This document shows positions 37,605-48,115 of a stretch of 64,000 bases of DNA, piece after piece. The DNA comes from Nocardioides zhouii (lineage in GTDB: Bacteria > Actinomycetota > Actinomycetes > Propionibacteriales > Nocardioidaceae): positions 1 to 64,000 of the forward strand of contig NZ_SDWV01000008.1 of assembly GCF_004137345.1 (NCBI RefSeq), read 5' to 3'. Within the stretch, counting starts at the first letter, position 1, and each line of letters starts with the position of its first letter. Made by a program: the position numbers and the translations under genes. The notes beneath the pieces are model-generated. The model did not search any database, was not told where the DNA came from, and worked only from the letters and a program-made list of their open reading frames with translations.

Positions 37605-39766
37605 GCATTCCCCAGGACTTCTCGAAGGTGGGTCTCGATACGCCCGCTCGTTCCTCGCGGGCTACTCGACCAGCGAAAGAGCAGCCGTGGGGGAGCCCCG
37701 AGGGCATCGACATCCTCCCGGTCTACGGCCCCGAGCACCTCGAAGGCCTCGACGGCCTCGACACGTGGCCGGGCATCGCGCCGTTCCTGCGCGGGCCCTA
37801 TCCGACGATGTACACGACCCAGCCGTGGACGATCCGGCAGTACGCCGGCTTCTCGACCGCGGAGGAGTCCAACGCGTTCTACCGCCGCAACCTCGCGGCG
37901 GGGCAGAAGGGTCTGAGCGTCGCGTTCGACCTCGCCACCCACCGCGGGTACGACTCCGACCATCCGCGGGTGCGCGGCGACGTCGGCATGGCGGGCGTGG
38001 CGATCGACTCGATCTACGACACCCGCACCCTCTTCGATGGCATCCCGCTCGACGAGATGTCGGTGTCGATGACGATGAACGGCGCCGTCCTGCCGGTGCT
38101 CGCGCTCTACATCGCGGCGGCCGAGGAGCAGGGGGTGCAGCCCGAGCAGCTCGCGGGGACCATCCAGAACGACATCCTCAAGGAGTTCATGGTCCGCAAC
38201 ACCTACATCTACCCGCCGGCGCCGAGCATGCGGATCATCAGCGACATCTTCGCCTTCACCTCGCAGAAGATGCCGCGCTTCAACTCGATCTCGATCTCCG
38301 GCTACCACATCCAGGAGGCCGGGGCGACGGCCGACCTCGAGCTGGCGTACACGCTGGCCGACGGCGTGGAGTACATCCGCGCCGGACTCGAGACCGGCAT
38401 GACGATCGACCAGTTCGCGCCGCGGCTGAGCTTCTTCTGGGCGATCGGGATGAATTTCTTCATGGAGGTCGCCAAGATGCGCGCGGCCCGGGCGCTGTGG
38501 GCGCGGCTCGTCGACGACTTCGACCCGCAGAACCCCAAGTCGCGCTCGCTGCGCACCCACAGCCAGACCTCGGGCTGGTCGCTGACCGCGCAGGACGTCT
38601 TCAACAACGTCGGGCGCACCTGCATCGAGGCGATGGCCTCCACCCAGGGCCACACGCAGTCGCTGCACACCAATGCCCTCGACGAGGCGATCGCGCTGCC
38701 GACCGACTTCTCGGCGCGCATCGCCCGCAACACCCAGCTGCTGCTGCAGCAGGAGAGCGGCACCACCGAGATCATCGACCCCTGGGCCGGTTCCTACTAC
38801 GTCGAGAAGCTCACCCACGACCTCGCCGAGCGCGCCTGGGCGCACATCCAGGAGGCCGAGCGCGCCGGCGGCATGGCGGCCGCGATCGAGCAGGGCATCC
38901 CCAAGATGCGCATCGAGGAGGCGGCCGCGCGCACGCAGGCGCGGATCGACTCCGGCACGCAGAAGGTCATCGGCGTCAACACCTACCGCCTCGCCGTGGA
39001 GGACAAGCTCGACGTGCTGCGCGTCGACAACGACGACGTCTACCGCCAGCAGGTCGCCAAGCTCGAGCGGCTGCGGGCCGAGCGCGACGACGACGACGTA
39101 CGCCGGGCGCTGGACGCGCTGACCGCGTCGGCCGAGCGCGGACCGGTCGGCGGCGGCTCCCTCGAGGGCAACCTCCTCGCGCTCGCGGTCGCCGCGGCGC
39201 GGGCGAAGGCCACCGTGGGCGAGATCTCCGACGCGCTGGAGAAGGTCTACGGCCGCCACCAGGCCGTGATCCGTACGATCAGCGGCGTGTACCGCGACGA
39301 GGCAGGCGCCGCCGAGGGCTCGGCCGTCGCGGCCGTCCTCGCCGCCACCGAGGAGTTCGAGGCGGAGGAGGGGCGCCGCCCGCGCATCCTCGTCGCCAAG
39401 ATGGGCCAGGACGGCCACGACCGCGGCCAGAAGGTCGTCGTCACCGCCTTCGCCGACCTCGGCTTCGACGTCGACGTGGGCCCGCTGTTCTCGACGCCCG
39501 AGGAGGTCGCCCAGCAGGCGATCGACGCCGACGTGCACATCGTCGGGGTCTCATCGCTCGCGGCGGGGCACCTCACCCTGCTGCCCGCGCTCAAGCAGGC
39601 GCTGGCCGACCAGGGGCGGCCGGACATCATGATCGTGATCGGCGGGGTCATCCCGCCCGACGACGTGGCGACGCTCAAGGAGATGGGCGCCGCCGCGGTG
39701 TTCCTGCCGGGCACGGTGATCGCGGAGTCCGCGCTCGACCTGCTGGCCCGGCTGCGCAGCTCCTGA
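37601..39766 (+). CDS. mutB: Methylmalonyl-CoA mutase, large (alpha) subunit
   Basis: The 721-aa catalytic, B12-dependent subunit. The TIM barrel begins with the substrate region [20 protein letters not shown], and the C-terminal B12 domain carries D604-G-H606-D-R-G609 in [14 protein letters not shown], with H606 as the cobalt ligand. The conserved part starts near residue 30. Residues 11-24 ([14 protein letters not shown]) are encoded by a dispersed palindrome that lies in frame. That N-terminal linker varies between species, so the insertion probably does no harm. It overlaps mutA by four bases and meaB by one. Confidence 0.97.
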   Translation: MSIPQDFSKVGLDTPARSSRATRPAKEQPWGSPEGIDILPVYGPEHLEGLDGLDTWPGIAPFLRGPYPTMYTTQPWTIRQYAGFSTAEESNAFYRRNLAAGQKGLSVAFDLATHRGYDSDHPRVRGDVGMAGVAIDSIYDTRTLFDGIPLDEMSVSMTMNGAVLPVLALYIAAAEEQGVQPEQLAGTIQNDILKEFMVRNTYIYPPAPSMRIISDIFAFTSQKMPRFNSISISGYHIQEAGATADLELAYTLADGVEYIRAGLETGMTIDQFAPRLSFFWAIGMNFFMEVAKMRAARALWARLVDDFDPQNPKSRSLRTHSQTSGWSLTAQDVFNNVGRTCIEAMASTQGHTQSLHTNALDEAIALPTDFSARIARNTQLLLQQESGTTEIIDPWAGSYYVEKLTHDLAERAWAHIQEAERAGGMAAAIEQGIPKMRIEEAAARTQARIDSGTQKVIGVNTYRLAVEDKLDVLRVDNDDVYRQQVAKLERLRAERDDDDVRRALDALTASAERGPVGGGSLEGNLLALAVAAARAKATVGEISDALEKVYGRHQAVIRTISGVYRDEAGAAEGSAVAAVLAATEEFEAEEGRRPRILVAKMGQDGHDRGQKVVVTAFADLGFDVDVGPLFSTPEEVAQQAIDADVHIVGVSSLAAGHLTLLPALKQALADQGRPDIMIVIGGVIPPDDVATLKEMGAAAVFLPGTVIAESALDLLARLRSS
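37630..37672. repeat. Dispersed CTCGATACGC/GCTACTCGA palindrome inside the mutB coding region
   Basis: GGTCTCGATACGCCCGC is followed by TCGTTCCTCG and GCGGGCTACTCGACC, the same design and the same core as the repeat at 357-412. It keeps the mutB frame open and adds about 14 residues. Confidence 0.75.
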
Positions 39767-40755
39767 TGGCCCGTCCGGTCGACGTCGCGGCGCTGGTCGA
39801 GGGGATTCGCGACGGACGGCGCGCGGACGTCTCGCGCGCCATCACCCTCGTCGAGTCCTCACGGGCCGAGCACCGCGCCGACGCGCGCGAGCTGCTGACG
39901 CAGCTGTCGGGCTTCGACCTCCCGCAGGCCACTCGCGTCGGCATCTCCGGCGTGCCCGGGGTCGGCAAGTCCACCTTCATCGAGGCCCTCGGCACCCGGC
40001 TGACCGCCGCCGGGCACCGCGTCGGGGTGTTGGCCGTCGACCCGTCGTCGATCCGCACCGGCGGCTCGGTGCTGGGCGACAAGACCCGGATGGCCGGGCT
40101 CGCGGTCGACCCGCGCGCGTTCATCCGGCCCTCGCCCGCGGCGGGCACCCTCGGCGGCGTCGCCCGCGCGACCACGCAGGCGATGCTCGTGCTCGAGGCG
40201 GCCGGCCACGACGTCGTCCTCGTCGAGACCGTCGGCGTCGGGCAGTCCGAGGTCACGGTGGCCGGGATGGTCGACACGTTCCTCTTCCTCACCCTCGCCC
40301 GCACCGGCGACCAGCTCCAGGGCATCAAGAAGGGCATCCTCGAGATCGCCGACGTGGTCGCGGTCAACAAGGCCGACGGTGACTTCGAGGCCGGCGCCCG
40401 GGTTGCGGCACGCGAGCTGGCCGGGGCGCTGCGGCTGGTGCGGGGACACTCCGAGTGGGCGCCTCCGGTGGTCACCTGCTCCGGGCTCACCGGAGCGGGC
40501 GTGGACGACGTGTGGGAGCACGTCGGCGCACACCGCGCGCACCTCGGGGTCGACGGCCTCGCCCACAAGCGCGCGGAGCAGCAGCTCGAGTTCACCTGGG
40601 CGCTCGTACGCGACGAGCTCGCCCAGCGGCTGCGGTCGTCAGCAGGGGTGGCGGCGGTGCGCGACGACGTACGCCGCGCGGTGCTGGCGGGGGAGCTGCC
40701 CGCGCCCCTCGCCGCGGACCGGCTACTCGCCGCCTACGACGGGGAAACCACCTAG
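39766..40755 (+). CDS. meaB: Methylmalonyl-CoA mutase-associated GTPase
   Basis: A 329-aa P-loop GTPase of the MeaB/ArgK group that guards methylmalonyl-CoA mutase, loading and replacing its B12 cofactor. The Walker A GVPGVGKST is near residue 67, the Walker B region is VVLVETVGVGQSE, and NKADGD is the guanine-specificity motif. It overlaps the mutB stop by one base, as expected for a dedicated chaperone. Confidence 0.95.
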   Translation: MARPVDVAALVEGIRDGRRADVSRAITLVESSRAEHRADARELLTQLSGFDLPQATRVGISGVPGVGKSTFIEALGTRLTAAGHRVGVLAVDPSSIRTGGSVLGDKTRMAGLAVDPRAFIRPSPAAGTLGGVARATTQAMLVLEAAGHDVVLVETVGVGQSEVTVAGMVDTFLFLTLARTGDQLQGIKKGILEIADVVAVNKADGDFEAGARVAARELAGALRLVRGHSEWAPPVVTCSGLTGAGVDDVWEHVGAHRAHLGVDGLAHKRAEQQLEFTWALVRDELAQRLRSSAGVAAVRDDVRRAVLAGELPAPLAADRLLAAYDGETT

Positions 40756-40767
40756 ACTGGGCCGGTC

Positions 40768-41955
40768 ATGCCTGAAGCAACCTCCGCCACATCCGTCATC
40801 ACCGAGGTCGTCGACAAGTACGCCGACGACCTCGTTGCGTTGCGCCGCGACCTGCACGCGCACCCCGAGCTGAGCTGGGAGGAGACCCGCACCTCCGAGG
40901 CCGTCGTCACCGCGCTCGAGGGCGCCGGCTGGTCGATCATCCGCCCGGAGGGCGGGGGCGTGCTGGCCGAGATCGGGCACGGCGGCCGACTGGTCGCGCT
41001 GCGCGCTGACCTCGACGCGCTGCCCATCGACGACCTGATCTCCGACCCGTGGAAGAGCACCGTCCCGGGCGTCGCGCACGCCTGCGGGCACGACGTGCAC
41101 ACCAGCGGCCTGGTCGGTGCCGGCCTCGCGCTCGCCGAGGTCGCGACCCGCGGCCTGCTGCCCGGGCGCGTACGCCTGCTGTTCCAGCCCGCCGAGGAGG
41201 TCATGCCCGGTGGAGCGCTCCACCTGATCTCGAGCGGCGCGCTCGAGGGCGTCTCGCACGTCTTCGGCCTGCACTGCGACCCGAGCCTCGACGTCGGCCG
41301 GATCGGGTTGCGCGAGGGTCCGCTGACCGGCGCAGCCGACGCGCTCACCGTGCGGCTCACCGGCAAGGGCGGCCACACGTCTCGGCCGCACCTGACCGAG
41401 GACCTGACCTTCGCCCTCGGCAAGGTCATCACCGAGCTGCCCGCGATCCTCAGCCGGCGCCTCGACCCGCGGGCCGGGGTCAGCGTGGTGTGGGGGATGG
41501 TGCGCGCGGGCTCGGCCCCCAACGTCATCCCGCACGGCGGCGTCGTCGCCGGCACCGTGCGGATGCTCGACGCCGTCGCCTGGGCCGACGCCGAGCACCT
41601 GATCCGCCAGCTGATCGCCGCGATCGTCGCGCCCTACAGCGTCACCGCCGAGGTGACCTACCAGCGCGGCGTGCCGCCGGTGGTCAACCACGTGGTGTCG
41701 ACCGCGCTCCTCGGCACGGCCCTCGAGCGGGTCCTCGGGCCCCACGGGCACGTCTCGACCGCGCAGAGCCTCGGAGGCGAGGACTTCGGGTGGTACCTCG
41801 ACTCGGTCCCCGGCGCGATGGCCCGCCTCGGCACGCGCACGCCCGGTGGACCGACGTACGACCTCCACCAGGGCAACCTCCGCATCGACGAGGCCGCCAC
41901 CGGCATCGCCGCGCGCGTGCTCGCCGAGGCGGCGGTCACCGCGCTGAGTGACTAA
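40768..41955 (+). CDS. M20-family metal-dependent amidohydrolase
   Basis: A 395-aa cytosolic zinc or manganese hydrolase of the M20D group (hippurate hydrolase / N-acyl-amino acid amidohydrolase / IAA-amino acid hydrolase type). Ligand motifs are HAHPELSWEE, ACGHDVHTSGL (Cys and His), FQPAEE and GLHCDP, and the dimerisation domain lies in the middle (~180-290). The substrate cannot be read from the sequence. TAGACT lies nine bases before the ATG, so a near-leaderless start is possible. The next gene overlaps by one base. Confidence 0.88.
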   Translation: MPEATSATSVITEVVDKYADDLVALRRDLHAHPELSWEETRTSEAVVTALEGAGWSIIRPEGGGVLAEIGHGGRLVALRADLDALPIDDLISDPWKSTVPGVAHACGHDVHTSGLVGAGLALAEVATRGLLPGRVRLLFQPAEEVMPGGALHLISSGALEGVSHVFGLHCDPSLDVGRIGLREGPLTGAADALTVRLTGKGGHTSRPHLTEDLTFALGKVITELPAILSRRLDPRAGVSVVWGMVRAGSAPNVIPHGGVVAGTVRMLDAVAWADAEHLIRQLIAAIVAPYSVTAEVTYQRGVPPVVNHVVSTALLGTALERVLGPHGHVSTAQSLGGEDFGWYLDSVPGAMARLGTRTPGGPTYDLHQGNLRIDEAATGIAARVLAEAAVTALSD

Positions 41956-42620
41956 TGAAGCTGCTGCTCACCTCCGGAGGCATCACCAACCCGAGCATCG
42001 AGGCCGCGCTGGTCGAGCTGCTGGGCAAGCCCGTCGCGGAGAGTCGCGCGCTGTGCATCCCGACGGCCCAGTGGGGCCACCCGATGCTGGGCCCGGAGTC
42101 CGTGCGGAGCTTCATCACCGGCGGCCCCGACCGCGGCATGACCACCATGGGCTGGGCGTCGGTCGGCGTCCTCGAGCTCAGCGCCCTGCCCACGACCGGG
42201 CGCGAGCGGTGGGAGCCGTGGGTCCGCGAGGCCGACGTGCTGCTCGTCGACGGCGGCGACGCGACGTACCTCTGCCACTGGATGCGCGAGTCCGGCCTGG
42301 CCGACCTGCTGCCGGCGCTGGACATGGTCTGGGCCGGCCTGAGCGCGGGCAGCATGGTCATGACGCCGCGGATCGGCGACGACTTCGTCTCGTGGTCCGG
42401 GGCGCCGGACGACCGGACCCTGGGCGTCGTCGACTTCTCGATCTTCCCGCACGTCGGCCACGAGATGATGCCCGAGAACACGATGGCGGCGGCCGAGCAG
42501 TGGGCTGCCGGCATCGGCGGCCCGTCGTACGCCCTGGACGACCAGACCGCGCTCGTCGTGGTCGACGGCGCGGTCGAGGTCGTCTCCGAGGGGACCTGGC
42601 GGTTCTTCGACGCGGGCTGA
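41955..42620 (+). CDS. Peptidase E-like protein (S51 family, class I glutaminase fold)
   Basis: A 221-aa protein with the nucleophile serine in AGLSAGSM, in the turn typical of the S51 alpha-aspartyl dipeptidase family, and a DGGDATYL stretch upstream. Later EMMPENT replaces the more usual motif of aspartyl dipeptidase, so substrate choice may differ. The coupling to the M20 amidohydrolase (TAATG overlap) suggests a shared role in breaking down N-acylated or small peptides. The stop codon lies in the loop of a terminator hairpin. Confidence 0.75.
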   Translation: MKLLLTSGGITNPSIEAALVELLGKPVAESRALCIPTAQWGHPMLGPESVRSFITGGPDRGMTTMGWASVGVLELSALPTTGRERWEPWVREADVLLVDGGDATYLCHWMRESGLADLLPALDMVWAGLSAGSMVMTPRIGDDFVSWSGAPDDRTLGVVDFSIFPHVGHEMMPENTMAAAEQWAAGIGGPSYALDDQTALVVVDGAVEVVSEGTWRFFDAG

Positions 42621-42629
42621 GCCCGCGTC
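42609..42629. terminator. Perfect hairpin between convergent genes
   Basis: GACGCGGGC (42609-42617) pairs with GCCCGCGTC (42621-42629); the 3-nt loop is the TGA stop of the peptidase E gene. The minus-strand permease stop is at 42631. Confidence 0.65.
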
Positions 42630-42630
42630 G

Positions 42631-43928
42631 TCACTGTTTCTTGTACGGCACCCCGTCGGCGGCGGGCGGCCGGGACCGGCCCACCAGGCCCGCCACCGCG
42701 AAGATGGTGACGAGGTAGGGGAGCATCAGCATGAACTGGGTGGGGACGGGGGAGCCGATGGCTGAGAGCACGCCCTGCAGGTTCGACGCGAAGCCGAAGA
42801 GCAGCGCCGCAAGCGTCGCCCGGATCGGGTCCCACTTGCCGAAGATGACGGCCGCGAGCGCGATGTAGCCGGCGCCGCCGGTCATCTCGCGGTTGAAGCC
42901 GGCGACCGAGACCAGGCTGAAGTACGCGCCGCCGAGACCGGCGATCGCGCCCGCGAGCAGGATCGTGCGGTAGCGGGTGCGGTTGACCTTGATGCCGACC
43001 GTGTCGGCCGCCTTCGGGTGCTCGCCGACCGCGCGGACCCGGAGGCCCCAGCGGGTGCGGTAGAGGGAGTACGCCACGAGCGCGACGACGGCGTAGAGCA
43101 CGTAGACGAGCGCGGTCTGGCGGAACAGGATCGGGCCGATCAGCGGGATGTCGCCCAGGATCGGGATCGGCACCGCGCGCAGACGGTCGGGGGAGTTGAG
43201 CGTCTCGGCGTTGGGCGTGAGGACCTGGCGGAACAGGAAGTTCGTCAGGCCGACGACCAGCACGTTGAGCACGACACCGACGATCACCTGGTCGACGAAG
43301 TAGGTGATCGCGAACAGGCCCAGGATCAGTGCGATGAGCGCGCCAGCCACCATGGCGGCGAGGAGTCCCGCCCACGGCGAGCCGGTGAGCGACGCGGTGA
43401 TCGCGGCGGCGAAGGCGCCGAAGAGGAGCTGGCCCTCGATCGCGATGTTGACGACGCCGGCCCGCTCGCCGAGCACGCCGCCCAGCGCGCCGAAGACCAG
43501 CGGGATCGCGAGCGCGACCGCGCCGGCGAAGAGGCTGACCACGCGGATCCGGCCGTCGGCCGCGGCCCAGCTCAGGAAGCCTGTCATCCACGCGAGCGCG
43601 AAGACGATCGGCAGCCACGTCGGCTGGCGCACGTGCCCGAGCAGGCGGCGTACGGCCTCGGCGGTGACCACCGCGCACACCAGCACCATCAGCCAGGCGG
43701 TGACCATCGACGGGACGGTGATGTCGGGCAGCGTGACGAAGTCCGTCTCGGCGGACAGCTGGAAGGTGGTGTCACCGGCATGGGAGGAGCGCAGCAGGAC
43801 GATCGCCAGCAGCGCGAGCATCACGCCGAAGATGATCGGCAGCTTCTTCGCGCCGCCCGACTTCGTGGGCGTGATCGCCGTGTCGGGCGCCAGTCCGCCC
43901 TGGTCGGGGACGGGGGTGGTCACGGTGC

Positions 43929-43932
<4 letters not shown>
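42631..43932 (-). CDS. ABC transporter permease, nucleoside/BMP type (second subunit)
   Basis: A 433-aa permease of the branched-chain/ribose-type ABC family, with about ten membrane helices. GERAGVVNIAIEGQLLFGAF and RTRWGLRVRAVGEHPKAADTVGI (the cytoplasmic coupling region) are the landmarks shared with YufQ-type nucleoside permeases. Last gene of a leftward operon: it overlaps the first permease by four bases (GTGA). Works with the ATPase at 45164-46687 and the BMP lipoprotein at 48116-49240. Confidence 0.9.
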
Positions 43933-45163
<1,231 letters not shown>

Positions 45164-45167
<4 letters not shown>

Positions 45168-46687
45168 GCGACCACGTCCTTCAGGTCCGCCGGGCGTTCG
45201 CCGGTCATCATGAGACCGAGGGTCTCGCGGGGGGTGTCGGCGGGCACGATGCCGACGACCTGGCCGCGGTAGAGCACCATGATGCGGTCGGCGAGGGCGA
45301 CCACCTCGTCGAGCTCGGTGGAGACCACGAGCACCGGGATGCCGCTGTCGCGGGTCGCGACGATCTGCTTGTGGATGAACTCGATGGAGCCGACGTCGAC
45401 GCCGCGGGTGGGCTGGGCAGCCACGAGCAGGCGCAGGTCGCGCGACAGCTCGCGCGCCACGACGACCTTCTGCTGGTTGCCGCCCGAGAGGTTGGCGGCC
45501 AGCGAGTCGATGTCGCGGGCGCGGACGTCGTACTCCTTCAGCTTCTGCTGGGCGAAGGCGCGGAGCGCACCGATGCGCAGGCCGCCGTTCTTGACGAAGG
45601 GCGACTTGAAGCTGCGGTTGAGCATGAGGTTCTCGGCGATGGTGAAGTTGGGCACCAGCCCGTCGACCTGGCGGTCCTCGGGGATGAACCCGACGCCGGA
45701 GTCGAGGATCTTGCGCGTCGACTTGCCGACCAGCTCGATGCCGTCGAGGACGATCGAGCCGCTGACGTCGTCCTGCAGGCCCAGGAGGGCCTCGGTGAGC
45801 TCGGTCTGGCCGTTGCCCTGCACACCGGCGACGGCGAGGACCTCGCCGGCGCGGATCGTGAAGCTGAGGCCGTCGACCTGCTTGTGGCCGGCCAGGTCGA
45901 CGACGCGGAGGTCCTTGACCACCAGGGCGTCGGCGCCGAGCGTCGGCGCGTCCTTGTGGACGGTCAGCTCGACCGGGCGCCCGACCATCATCGAGGCGAG
46001 CTCGGCATTGCTGGCCTTGGGGTCGGCCTCGCCGACGACCTTGCCGAGGCGGATGACGGTGATGCGGTCGGCGACGGCGCGGACCTCGCGGAGCTTGTGG
46101 GTGATGAAGACGATGGCCTTCCCGGCCTCCTTGAGCTGGCGCATGATGTCCATCAGCTCGTCGGTCTCCTGAGGCGTGAGCACCGCGGTCGGCTCGTCGA
46201 AGACGAGCAGCTCGGCGTCGCGGGAGAGCGCCTTGATGATCTCCACGCGCTGCTGCACGCCGACCGGGAGGTCCTCGACGACGGCCTCGGGCTTCACGTG
46301 GAAGCCGAAGCGGTCGGAGATCTCGGTGACGCGGTCGCGGGCGGCGTCGAGGTCGAGCGTCCCGGCGAAGCCGGTGGACTCGTTGCCCAGCATGACGTTC
46401 TCGGCGACGGTGAAGACGGGGATGAGCATGAAGTGCTGGTGGACCATGCCGATGCCGGCGGCCATCGCGTCACCGGGGCCGGTGAAGTGCTGCACCACGC
46501 CATCGAGCTCGATCTCGCCCTCGTCGGCCCGGTAGAGGCCGTAGAGCACGTTCATGAGGGTCGACTTGCCCGCACCGTTCTCACCCAGCAGGCAGTGGAT
46601 CTCGCCGGGCTCGACGGTGAGGGAGATGTCATCGTTGGCCACCACGCTTCCGAAGCGCTTGGTGATGCCTCGCAGGACGAGTCTCAT
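45164..46687 (-). CDS. ABC transporter ATPase with two nucleotide-binding domains, nucleoside/BMP type
   Basis: A 507-aa fused ATPase. Domain 1 (~1-240) has the full Walker A LLGENGAGKSTLMNVLYG and Walker B LLVFDEPTAVLTPQE. Domain 2 (~255-500) has the degenerate P-loop AVAGVQGNGQTELTEALLG, with an intact signature LSGGNQQKVVVARELS, as in sugar and nucleoside ABC transporters. Its likely former upstream neighbour is the BMP binding protein, but an IS30 element now lies between them. A promoter in 46688-46799 or within the IS would be needed for expression. That 112-bp gap shows no clear promoter. Confidence 0.92.
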
Positions 46688-46810
46688 GGCATCGCATCCT
46701 AGGGGTCGGGTGAGGTGGGCGGTCAGCGGCGGGGCCGCGGGAAGGCTAACCGTCGCGGGGGCGCGGGTCTGGCCAAAGATCTGCCAAACCTCGGGGCGGG
46801 TTCTAGGTAG

Positions 46811-47989
46811 TCACGCAACACCGTGGTTTGTGGCGGCTTCGGACAATAGTCGGCCGAGTACTTCGGCGGGGGTCTGGAAGCCGTGGCGTTTACGGGGTCT
46901 GGCGTTGAGCTCGGCGGCGATGTTGTCGAGGAGTCCGGGGCCGTAGAAGCCCAGGTCGGTGCTCTTGGGCAGGTATTGGCGCAGCCGGCCGTTGGTGTTC
47001 TCGTTCGAGCCGCGCTGCCAGGGCGAGTGCGGGTCGCAGAAGTAGATGTCCAGCCCGGTCGCCTCAGCGATGGTGGCGTGGTTGGCCATCTCGATGCCCT
47101 GGTCCCAGGTCAGCGACAGCTTCAGCTGCTCGGGCAGGGCGGCCATCTTGGCCACGAGCGCCTCCTGGACGGCGAGGGCGCCGTGGTTGTCGGGCAGGTG
47201 GAGCAGCATCACGAACCCAGTGGTGCGTTCGACCAGGGTGCCGACCGCGGACTTCGACTCGGTGGACCCGAGGATCAGGTCGCCTTCCCAGTGCCCGGGC
47301 ACCGCACGGTCCTCGACCTCGGGGGGCCGTTCACTGATCAGCACCATCCCCGGGATCCGGCCACGGCGCTGGCCCTCACGACGCCGTGGCTTGCGCATCG
47401 AGCGGCCCGTGCGCAGGTAGGCCGTCAGCTCCCGCTTCAGACCGCCGCGAGCTTGGACGTACAGCGACTGGTAGATCGTCTCGGGCGACACCCACATCTC
47501 CGGTTCGTCGGGGAAGTCGCTCTTGAGTCTGCCAGCGATCTGCTCCGGGCTGTCGCGGCGCTTGAGCCGGGCCTGGACCTCTCGACGCAGTCGCAGGTTG
47601 GTGGCCAGCTTCGCCGCACGCGGAGCCGTACGACCACGATCGACACGCGCCTGCGCGACCGATCCCCGATACCCACGTTGGGTCGCACCACGGCTGAGCT
47701 CGCGGCTGATCGTGGCCGGATCCCGACCCAGCCGCCGGGCGATCTCCCGCACGCCATGACCGGCATGGTCCAGCGCCGCGATCTCCTCACGCTCCGACCA
47801 CGACAGATACCGACCAACCGGGCCGACCACGCGCATGGGATTCACCCCGCCAGCCTTGCGGAACGTACGTCTGCCCCAGTCCCCAGACATGCCGGCAGCC
47901 AGGCCGGCTGCCTCCGGCACCAGACCCTCACGGATCCCAGTCCAGAACCGACGATCGAACTCCCGCGGACTCTTCGGACGAGCACCCAT
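46811..47989 (-). CDS. IS30-family transposase
   Basis: A 392-aa DDE transposase. The N-terminal region has the helix-turn-helix ALDHAGHGVREIARRLGRD and the following TISRELSRG typical of IS30. The catalytic DDE residues are in GHWEGDLI, LTWDQGIEM and QRGSNENTNGRLRQ. ATG 47989 is chosen because GAGGAG lies seven bases before it; an in-frame ATG at 48007 would start inside the same hairpin. Frame and length are intact, so it is probably active. Confidence 0.93.
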   Translation of the reverse strand: MGARPKSPREFDRRFWTGIREGLVPEAAGLAAGMSGDWGRRTFRKAGGVNPMRVVGPVGRYLSWSEREEIAALDHAGHGVREIARRLGRDPATISRELSRGATQRGYRGSVAQARVDRGRTAPRAAKLATNLRLRREVQARLKRRDSPEQIAGRLKSDFPDEPEMWVSPETIYQSLYVQARGGLKRELTAYLRTGRSMRKPRRREGQRRGRIPGMVLISERPPEVEDRAVPGHWEGDLILGSTESKSAVGTLVERTTGFVMLLHLPDNHGALAVQEALVAKMAALPEQLKLSLTWDQGIEMANHATIAEATGLDIYFCDPHSPWQRGSNENTNGRLRQYLPKSTDLGFYGPGLLDNIAAELNARPRKRHGFQTPAEVLGRLLSEAATNHGVA

Positions 47990-48021
47990 CACGCAACTCC
48001 TCGACATCGAGGTGTTGCGTG
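47990..48021 (-). promoter_or_regulatory. Hairpin covering the transposase ribosome binding site
   Basis: Read on the minus strand, CACGCAAC then CCTCG pair with CGAGG then GTTGCGTG (13 pairs, one mismatch, 4-nt loop). The 3' arm contains the GAGGAG ribosome binding site. A transcript coming in from outside the element would fold here and hide the site; a transcript started inside the hairpin would not. Confidence 0.55.
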
Positions 48022-48063
48022 ACTACCTAGAACTCAAGCGGGCCGGTTCTCTGGCAAAAGAAG

Positions 48064-48093
48064 AGGGAGGCCGACGATGACGTCGGCCTCCCT
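48064..48093 (-). terminator. Strong rho-independent terminator after the BMP gene
   Basis: AGGGAGGCCGACG (48064-48076) pairs perfectly with CGTCGGCCTCCCT (48081-48093) with a 4-nt loop. On the minus strand it is followed by a CTTCTTTTG tail, downstream of the binding-protein gene. This ends most transcripts before the IS element and the ABC genes. Confidence 0.85.
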
Positions 48094-48115
48094 CCGCTGT
48101 GGAGCGTGGTTCAGA

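Larger units (their letters stand above)
46800..48033 (-). mobile_element. IS30-family insertion sequence, 1234 bp, intact
   Basis: The ends are perfect 23-bp inverted repeats: 46800-46822 begins GTTCTAGGTAGTCACGCAAC and 48011-48033 is its reverse complement. One transposase fills the element. No clear target-site duplication was found beside the ends, although IS30 elements usually make 2-3 bp. It lies between the BMP binding-protein gene and the ATPase gene of one transport operon. One outer end is the last base before GGGCG on the left and before TCAAG on the right. Confidence 0.92.

Noticed and set aside
46797..48036. Target-site duplication of the IS30 element
   Set aside because: The bases beside the two ends (CGG and TCA) do not match, so no duplication could be claimed.
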